20,567 nt of DNA from Bacteroidia bacterium (lineage in GTDB: Bacteria; Bacteroidota; Bacteroidia; Bacteroidales; P3): NCBI GenBank assembly GCA_025999775.1, contig BNXT01000006.1, positions 1-20,567 of the forward strand. The letters are read 5' to 3'. Of this stretch, positions 15,026 through 20,567 are shown one piece after another. Each line of letters begins with the position of its first letter. Position 1 is the stretch's first letter. Under the pieces are notes generated by a model, which worked only from the letters and a program-made list of their open reading frames with translations, was not told the origin of the DNA and did no database searches. The position numbers were made by a program, and so were the translations under genes.

Positions 15026-16969
15026 TTAAAATGTTATACCCAGACTCACGAAATAAGTTCTGCCCGGGTTATTAGAAAGATAATCTTTGTTTACGTAGTT
15101 GAACAAATTTTTTATTCCGAACTGAAAATCGCCCGACAAGTTCTTAAAAATCGGGAATTGTTGGCTATACACAAAACTGCTAATAAAATAGCTGCCGGTT
15201 GATTCATCCGTAATTTTCCCTGCTTCCGAAGTGGAATAGAACAGGTGCGGAGACATTGCCCTTCCCAGCAACGTCAAACTGTATGCTGCATTAACGGAAG
15301 GCAAAAAAGGCAGATGTCGTTGTTTATAACTCAGATTTAATGTGCCTGTATGTTTACTGTTTCCTGATAACTGCTGTCGGGTTTCTTTATCAACAGCATT
15401 GGCGAAAGAATATCCGGTTCTGAGTTGAAAATCTTTCAGGAAAGTCCATTGCACAGAAACATCAACACCGGAGATTTGTGCATCTTCGATATTTTCATAC
15501 CGCATCTCTGTACGTCCCAGCAGTTCGTTATAGACTTGGCGGGTATTGATTTTGTTCTGTATTGCATTGTCATGAATGGTGATTGAAGCGTTTATATCGT
15601 TGACAAAGTATTCGGCGGAAATGGCTTTGTACCACGAGTCTTCGGGAGCTAAATCTACATTTCCTATCACATAAAAAGGAATGTCATCTCCGATTTTATG
15701 CGGGAAATTCATGTACAATTCCTTCAAGGTTGGCGCTTTGTAGCCGTTGCTTATATTTCCTCTAAACCGGAAATTATCCAAGCGGTACATCAACGATATT
15801 TTAGGCGAAAGGTATGCCCCAAATTGCGAATGATTAGTATAACGAACGCCGACGAGCGCTTCCAAGCCTGTTTCGGTCTTAATTTCTCCCTGTGTAAACA
15901 AATTCCAGTTTGAGGCGTTTTGTTCGGCGGGGTCGAAACCAAATTGATTGTAACTGAATGTTTTTTCTAAATTCACTTCTGCTCCGCTCACGAGCTGTAT
16001 GTTTTTTGTAACATCCCAAGCATCGACCAAGCGGAAGGTCGAATATTGCGAACCGTTTACGTAAGCCGACGAATCATCGCGCATTTTATAAATCAAATGT
16101 CCTTCATATTTGTCATTGTTTCCGCTGAAAGTCAACACATTGTTATTGGACAAAGCGTAGCGCAATTTTCCACCCACTGTATAATCTTCATCCACGCGGG
16201 ATTGAAATTTATGCAGAAACCATGTTTGATTGTTGTAATACGTTCCTTTCAACTCAGCGTTTAAATTAGCGTTGAACTGGTGTTTAAAAATCTGCGAAAT
16301 CGTGTAATCTGAATATGGGTCTAATGTGTAGAGTGATTTGTAACCGTCGGAGTTCTTCGTCGTGAACACCGTTTTGGAAGAAAAATCCTTTACCTTGAAT
16401 CCGAGCGAGGCGTCGAATACATAGCTGTTGTGATCGGAATACCGAGCGCGCGCCAACCCTTGCAGCGGTTTATCGACGTCTTTGGTAATAATATTGATAA
16501 CCGCGCCGATAGCATTGGAGCCATAAAGAACGGAAGATGCTCCGTTAATGATTTCAATCCGTTTGATGTCGGACGTATTGAGGCGAGAAAAATTGACGTT
16601 CTCCGTCCGCTCGTTGACCAATCGTTCTCCGTCCACGAGGATTAAAATATACTTGTTATCCAATCCGGCAACCTGAATATTATCGCCCATCGCATTGGGC
16701 GTAAAGTTCACGCCGGGAACGAAATTTTCCAAGGCTTCGAGCGCCGTCGTAGCGCCTGACAATTGGATATCATTGCCGGAAATCACTTTTGTCAGTACAG
16801 GCGTATTTTTCAATGTTCGTGAAGTGAGCGTTCCAGTCGTTACTACTATTTCGTTTAAGTCCAACTGCCGGAGTGCAGTAGTGTCCACATCTTGTCCGAA
16901 GGCGGCAACGCTGTATTGGAATATGGAAAAAATAAGTATTATACTTCGTTTGAATATTTGCATTTGCAT
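15026..16969 (-). CDS. hmuR: HmuR-like TonB-dependent haem receptor
   Basis: Outer-membrane TonB-dependent receptor expected to import haem. Residue numbers count from the longest frame, 651 codons from 16981. A signal peptide ends near AAFGQ (30); TonB box LNEIVVTTG at 42-50; plug domain about 55-170 (VPGVNFTPN, ILVDGERL, RIEIINGASSVLYGSNAIGAVINI); barrel to the terminal Phe (YFVSLGITF). YKAP (414-417), His428 and NVDL (441-444) correspond to the YRAP, His434 and NPDL elements that I recall from Porphyromonas gingivalis HmuR; His falls 11 residues after the Pro in both. No His occurs in the plug, so the His95 equivalent seems absent. I prefer the ATG at 16969 (or 16963) to 16981 because the -7 box ends at 16991, leaving almost no leader for 16981. 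First gene of the operon. Confidence 0.88.
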   Translation of the reverse strand: MQMQIFKRSIILIFSIFQYSVAAFGQDVDTTALRQLDLNEIVVTTGTLTSRTLKNTPVLTKVISGNDIQLSGATTALEALENFVPGVNFTPNAMGDNIQVAGLDNKYILILVDGERLVNERTENVNFSRLNTSDIKRIEIINGASSVLYGSNAIGAVINIITKDVDKPLQGLARARYSDHNSYVFDASLGFKVKDFSSKTVFTTKNSDGYKSLYTLDPYSDYTISQIFKHQFNANLNAELKGTYYNNQTWFLHKFQSRVDEDYTVGGKLRYALSNNNVLTFSGNNDKYEGHLIYKMRDDSSAYVNGSQYSTFRLVDAWDVTKNIQLVSGAEVNLEKTFSYNQFGFDPAEQNASNWNLFTQGEIKTETGLEALVGVRYTNHSQFGAYLSPKISLMYRLDNFRFRGNISNGYKAPTLKELYMNFPHKIGDDIPFYVIGNVDLAPEDSWYKAISAEYFVNDINASITIHDNAIQNKINTRQVYNELLGRTEMRYENIEDAQISGVDVSVQWTFLKDFQLRTGYSFANAVDKETRQQLSGNSKHTGTLNLSYKQRHLPFLPSVNAAYSLTLLGRAMSPHLFYSTSEAGKITDESTGSYFISSFVYSQQFPIFKNLSGDFQFGIKNLFNYVNKDYLSNNPGRTYFVSLGITF

Positions 16970-16990
16970 TTGTCTTTTCATTTAACGGTA

Positions 16991-17022
16991 CAAAGGTACG
17001 ATTGTTGACAAGTGCATACAAT
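16991..17022 (-). promoter_or_regulatory. Promoter of the hmu operon
   Basis: The minus strand carries ATTG (17022-17019), a 20-base spacer, then TACCTTTG (16998-16991), a perfect -7 box with a good -33 TTG. The spacer contains the near-palindrome TTGTTGACAA (17002-17011), and GATTGT/ACAATC (17000-17005 and 17018-17023) flank it; either could be an overlapping operator. Confidence 0.7.
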
Positions 17023-17024
17023 CA

Positions 17025-17066
17025 CTATTTTGAGGTAATTTTTTATTGGCAACTACCTCAAAATAG
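17025..17066. promoter_or_regulatory. 13-bp inverted repeat, candidate operator upstream of hmuR
   Basis: CTATTTTGAGGTA (17025-17037) and TACCTCAAAATAG (17054-17066) are exact reverse complements separated by 16 bases. The repeat begins three bases upstream of the -33 box of the hmu promoter. No T-run follows on either strand, so a regulatory site is more likely than a terminator. The remaining gap to 17144 shows nothing else. Confidence 0.6.
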
Positions 17067-17144
17067 CTATCATTCTTTTGTCTGTGACGATCCGCAACGC
17101 AAAACGCTATCAAGATAAACTAAATAAAAAGAGGGCTGAAAGTG

Positions 17145-20100
17145 CTAAAAATCAAATCCAAATGAAACTGACCATACTGGCTTGTTCATATAACCGTTTT
17201 CTATGCCATAACCTCTATCCACACGAATGAAATAGCCAAACAACTCTGTACGAAGACCATAACCAAGCCCTAACACAAAAGGACTGAGTTCTTTGTTAAT
17301 CGTAATTTGTAAATCTCCGTAATCGTAGTTTTTGTTGTAAATGGCGTTGTCTTTATTCCATGGATTTATACCAACCCAAGCAGAACCGGCATCGACAAAG
17401 CCCACTAACTGTAGGTTTTGCAACCATGCTTTATTTATTGGTTGGGAAAGCAGGCAAGCCAAGATCGGGAAACGTAGTTCGGAATTGAATACCACAAAAT
17501 TATTTCCATTACGAATATTTTGTGTGAACCCTCGCATATTAGTGGCTAACGTTTGATACGCGTAGTTCTGTGTTTTATCAACAGCGATGTCGCGATTGAA
17601 ACGGGGCGTTAACCAATCGTCAACGCCACCCATGTAGTAGATCAGTTTGGACTGCCCAAAAGACGAACTACCTGCCACACGGTTTGCCCAAATAAAAGTG
17701 CGCCATAAACGTAAATAATGCCGGTAATCTGCGCCAACAACGAACATGGAGGTGTTCTTCTCCGTCAAACTTTGGTAGTATTCCCCGAAAACTTTCGAGC
17801 GTGCGCCAACCTTGATGTTCTTCGCAATAGTGCGGGTGTGATCATAGATGAGTTCCATTTTCAGACCTCCCCAATAATTGGTTACATCGTTGGCACTCAG
17901 ACTATTGTCGTCAACTGCCTTAACCATCAATCTGTCCATTCTTCCGAAAATAGTACCCTTCAACAGCAATACCTCATTGAATGGAAATTTGCGGATGTGG
18001 TAAATATTATGTGTCAATTGTTTGAATGTATAACCGCTCATCGGATCAGTTTCTGTAATGCTTTGCCGGTGGAAGACAGATTGTTTACCTATGCGATTTT
18101 CAAGGTTTTCGTAACTTAACATATATTCTGTCTGTGAGAAATCGAAGGAGAAGCGATACCCGCCAATAAGACGGTGGTTTTCCATGAGATCGGACGCTCC
18201 TATTTTGAGAAATCCTGCAGTACCGGAGTTGAGATAAATAGGACTTGTGCCGCCACTGAAAGCTTGATAGGACGTACTCAGAAAATTGAAATTCACCTGT
18301 GTTGTCAGGTCATTGATGACGTATTCAACATGGTAAAGGTGTTGTTTGGGATTGATTGTTTTTTGAATACTATCATTGTTATTAGTCAATCCAAACACTT
18401 GCATCAGGCGTTCACGTACAGATTTCCGTAAAGCCAACGTGTCCGTAGTTGATACCGTATCATCAACAGTGGCATTAAAGGGTAGAGATTGACTTGCATT
18501 TAAGACGTTTTCGATACTTTCTTGTATTTTTTGTTCGATAACATCGTTCCACGTGGATTGACGGATGCGATAAATGGGCGCACGATTATTACTGTCTTCG
18601 GATATGGTGTCGTTTAATGTCTGTTGCAAACGTTCTTCCGCTGCGTGTTGAATTTCTTGTAACTGCATTGCATAGCGTGTCAGCGAAGGTGTTAGGGCTT
18701 CAATCTCCTCCATCGGCATAACTTCGGACATGATAAGGTGTTGCTTTTTGTTATATTCAAAAATATCGGAAAGGTAGGTCGATAAACTATTCTTATTTTG
18801 TTCAAGAATACTACGACTGAAATTGGTTACGGTTTTGTGATTGGTGATATAACGATAGTGAATTGCCGTGTCCACGCTGGCAATTGTACTGTCAATCATA
18901 CCAATAGCACGGTTCGTGATACCGCTTTGGTCGGTAAGGAATGTAAATTGTCCGTCGGAGTAAGGCAGAGGATTGGAGAAATGAGTTAGGCTATCCTCCG
19001 TGATTTGCAGCAGATGGTCGGTACTCTGTGATGGTTGATACAGAAAAATAGCATGGTTAGGGTTGAGTGACGGCGCTTGCGAAAAGCGTTGAGGTTTGTT
19101 GAAAATACTATCAACAGGACGATTGGACGAAAAGATGAGGGTGTTATTGTCGAGTAGGAACTGAGGCTTAGCATCATCGTAAATATCCTTGGTAACTTGT
19201 GTAGCCACGCGTGTTACCATGTTAAAGGTGTAAATATCGCTTTGACCTTGTTGTACAGCGCTCATCGCAAGCATTCGACCATTCGGCGAGTAGGTAATCG
19301 ACATAACTTTATCGAATTGTTCGATGTTATGCCATATCTTTTTACCGTCTTTTATGTTGTAAGTACACAAGCCTGTTTGTCCGTGGTTTTCGGCGGCGAT
19401 AGCGAGTATTTCGCCGGCAGGATGCCATGCTAATGCAGGATAGGTGTAGTCGGGATGGTCGTTGAGTGCATAGCCAATCTTCATGATCACCTTGTGCTTG
19501 CCGGTCTTGAGATTACGGACATGCACGCGTGCACGCCCTTTCTCGTTGGAGATATAGGCGACCATCGTATTGTCGGGACTTAGTACGAAATTGGAATGTT
19601 TACGATCCCGTTGTTTCACCTTTTTCAAGGCTTTGTCGATAGTGGGATTATCAACGGCTTCCATACGTGTTTCATCCTTGTAGAACGCTTGCCAACTCTT
19701 GATGAGGTCTTTATACTTTATGTTTAATGTATATTGAATTACGCGGTCTATTTTCCGTTGTGAGGTTACCACTCTTAAAATACGCAATACAGCATCGTCC
19801 CCATAGCGAGTGGCTATATAGCGGAATAGACTATGTCCGGCTTCTTTGGCGTCTTCATCTTCAAGCGCGGCGATGTATTGGTATTTTTTTGTTTGCATCG
19901 CTTCCCGCATGGAATTATCGCGTTGTTTATCCCATGGTGTGGATAAGTACGAAACTAAGCCGTATCGAAACCATGCAGGCAGTTCTATGACGGTATTGCT
20001 TTTCACTTGTGCTGAGATACTGCTACCGTAAAATAATTGATTGACCAATACTTCAACTATACCTTCTCGTATTTGACGTTCCAAGTCCACATAATCACCT

Positions 20101-20408
20101 TTGAAAAATAGGAAAACTTTATTGCCTTGCAATTTTGTGATGCCGCCGCTGTTGTAGTTTTCTTCGTCAAGATAGCCGATGTTACTTTGTTTATAGTCGG
20201 TGAGGCGATTAAAGATGATAAATTGCAAGTGGTCAGCTAAGGGAGACCCAAGCTGGGATTCGATTTCTTGTAGATGTGTTTGTACGTATGAAGCGGTGTA
20301 AAGCGCTAAGTTCTTGCCGTTACGATTGAAATAGGTGTCAAAATTATCAAAATGGAAGTAGAACCACATGAAATTTTCATACTGCACGCGTTTACGTCCA
20401 AAAGCCAT
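17145..20408 (-). CDS. TolB-like protein: degenerate peptidase MA domain, beta-propeller and Omp85-like barrel; 5' truncated
   Basis: A 1087-residue three-part protein, probably outer-membrane. Residues 1-240 resemble a gluzincin (peptidase MA-like) domain, but the expected HExxH reads REGIVEVLVNQLF, so zinc ligands are absent; LPAWFRYGLVSYL corresponds to the usual PxWxxEGLAxY. Residues 250-480 are WD40/PD40-type propeller repeats (SPDNTMVAYISNEKG, SPNGRMLAMSAVQQG, NTLIFSSNRP). Residues 490-700 are charged linker, and 700-1087 are beta strands with Omp85-like features (NMRGFTQNIRNGNN, LVGFVDAGSAW, terminal VSFGFDF). Such proteins are conserved in Bacteroidota; function unknown. Upstream of the ATG the open frame still encodes LYAQFYTGSN, the end of a signal peptide, and then coding sense is lost at about 20438. 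The true start is therefore missing and 20408 is only the first remaining Met. Confidence 0.72.
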   Translation of the reverse strand: MAFGRKRVQYENFMWFYFHFDNFDTYFNRNGKNLALYTASYVQTHLQEIESQLGSPLADHLQFIIFNRLTDYKQSNIGYLDEENYNSGGITKLQGNKVFLFFKGDYVDLERQIREGIVEVLVNQLFYGSSISAQVKSNTVIELPAWFRYGLVSYLSTPWDKQRDNSMREAMQTKKYQYIAALEDEDAKEAGHSLFRYIATRYGDDAVLRILRVVTSQRKIDRVIQYTLNIKYKDLIKSWQAFYKDETRMEAVDNPTIDKALKKVKQRDRKHSNFVLSPDNTMVAYISNEKGRARVHVRNLKTGKHKVIMKIGYALNDHPDYTYPALAWHPAGEILAIAAENHGQTGLCTYNIKDGKKIWHNIEQFDKVMSITYSPNGRMLAMSAVQQGQSDIYTFNMVTRVATQVTKDIYDDAKPQFLLDNNTLIFSSNRPVDSIFNKPQRFSQAPSLNPNHAIFLYQPSQSTDHLLQITEDSLTHFSNPLPYSDGQFTFLTDQSGITNRAIGMIDSTIASVDTAIHYRYITNHKTVTNFSRSILEQNKNSLSTYLSDIFEYNKKQHLIMSEVMPMEEIEALTPSLTRYAMQLQEIQHAAEERLQQTLNDTISEDSNNRAPIYRIRQSTWNDVIEQKIQESIENVLNASQSLPFNATVDDTVSTTDTLALRKSVRERLMQVFGLTNNNDSIQKTINPKQHLYHVEYVINDLTTQVNFNFLSTSYQAFSGGTSPIYLNSGTAGFLKIGASDLMENHRLIGGYRFSFDFSQTEYMLSYENLENRIGKQSVFHRQSITETDPMSGYTFKQLTHNIYHIRKFPFNEVLLLKGTIFGRMDRLMVKAVDDNSLSANDVTNYWGGLKMELIYDHTRTIAKNIKVGARSKVFGEYYQSLTEKNTSMFVVGADYRHYLRLWRTFIWANRVAGSSSFGQSKLIYYMGGVDDWLTPRFNRDIAVDKTQNYAYQTLATNMRGFTQNIRNGNNFVVFNSELRFPILACLLSQPINKAWLQNLQLVGFVDAGSAWVGINPWNKDNAIYNKNYDYGDLQITINKELSPFVLGLGYGLRTELFGYFIRVDRGYGIENGYMNKPVWSVSFGFDF

Positions 20409-20431
20409 ATTGGAACCCGTATAAAATTGAG

Positions 20432-20567
20432 CATACAGACCCCTACGAACAGATCGCTGCCGATTTCATTTGTTATGACTTGATTTACGAACCCTCAGAG
20501 ACGATTTTTCTGCAACGGTCTAAATCTCACGGCGCTACGATTATGAATGGGTTACAAATGCTGCATA
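20432..20567 (+). pseudogene. aroE: 3' fragment of shikimate dehydrogenase (aroE), 5' end missing and running off the window
   Basis: The plus strand from about 20441 encodes PYEQIAADFICYDLIYEP followed by SETIFLQRSKSHGA and TIMNGLQMLH. This is the C-terminal third of AroE, whose family hallmark is YDLxYNPxETxFL...GAxxxNGLxMLxxQA. AroE makes shikimate from 3-dehydroshikimate in aromatic amino-acid synthesis. The NADP-binding and substrate domains that should precede it are absent: in this frame there is a stop at 20369-20371 and the opposite strand is the TolB-like gene. The frame continues to the last base of the window. It is either a broken gene or half of an assembly junction. Confidence 0.7.
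20436..20442. other. Probable rearrangement or chimeric junction
   Basis: Left of this point the minus strand encodes the TolB-like protein up to the end of its signal peptide (LYAQ). Right of it the plus strand encodes the AroE C-terminus. Both genes lose their 5' portions at the same few bases, so sequence from two loci has been joined here. Confidence 0.55.

Noticed and set aside
14384..15202. 272-codon plus-strand open frame opposite hmuY and the end of hmuR
   Set aside because: It lies antisense to two well-supported genes, has Cys/His-rich composition typical of shadow frames, and shows no family resemblance.
17025..17066. Inverted repeat as terminator of the TolB-like gene
   Set aside because: The stem is AT-rich with a 16-base loop and is not followed by a T-run on the minus strand; its position next to the hmuR promoter favours an operator.
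1..20567. CRISPR array, tRNA, rRNA or transposase
   Set aside because: I looked for regularly spaced repeats, tRNA-like sequence and transposase motifs and found none that I could support.

Overview
The window looks like a Bacteroidota chromosome fragment, most likely order Bacteroidales. Four points support this: several promoters carry the Bacteroidota -7 box TAnnTTTG, starts lack Shine-Dalgarno sequences, there is a complete hmu (haem uptake) gene set, and one protein ends in a type IX secretion sorting domain. That last feature suggests a Porphyromonadaceae/Paludibacteraceae/Dysgonomonadaceae-like lineage rather than Bacteroides itself. This placement is inference. I saw no rRNA, tRNA, CRISPR array or transposase.

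Layout. (1) 97-1455 (+): an NhaC-type Na+/H+ antiporter whose 3' end overlaps the convergent next gene by 89 bp. (2) 4807-1367 (-): a carbohydrate operon made of a 45-residue Lys-rich small ORF not annotated by length-based calling, a GH130 glycoside phosphorylase/hydrolase joined to it by an ATGA stop/start overlap, and a GT4 glycosyltransferase fused to a helical C-terminal domain. (3) 4808-5318: a promoter, a 167-bp inverted-repeat element and an intrinsic terminator. (4) 6998-5319 (-): a lipoprotein and a small outer-membrane protein of unknown function, with their own promoter. (5) 7055-7348: a second hairpin-rich inverted-repeat element. (6) 16969-7349 (-): a seven-gene haem-acquisition operon in the order hmuR, hmuY (lipoprotein), a second hmuY-like gene with a T9SS tail, hmuS, hmuT, hmuU, hmuV. 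(7) 20408-17145 (-): a large protein with a pseudo-metallopeptidase, a beta-propeller and an Omp85-like barrel, its signal peptide cut off. (8) 20432-20567 (+): the 3' end of aroE (shikimate dehydrogenase), its 5' part missing. The two truncated genes meet at about 20440, so this is a rearrangement or assembly junction.

How the genes work together. In the hmu operon, HmuY-type haemophores would capture haem at the surface and HmuR would import it across the outer membrane. HmuT/U/V would energise or assist the process, and the membrane-anchored CobN-like HmuS would process haem in the periplasm. A strong 13-bp inverted repeat lies just upstream of the hmuR promoter, and a terminator-like hairpin sits between the haemophore genes and hmuS; both are candidate control points. 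In the carbohydrate operon, a glycosyltransferase and a phosphorylase-family enzyme are paired, which would fit synthesis and turnover of an intracellular glycan or glycoside, possibly mannose-based (inference).
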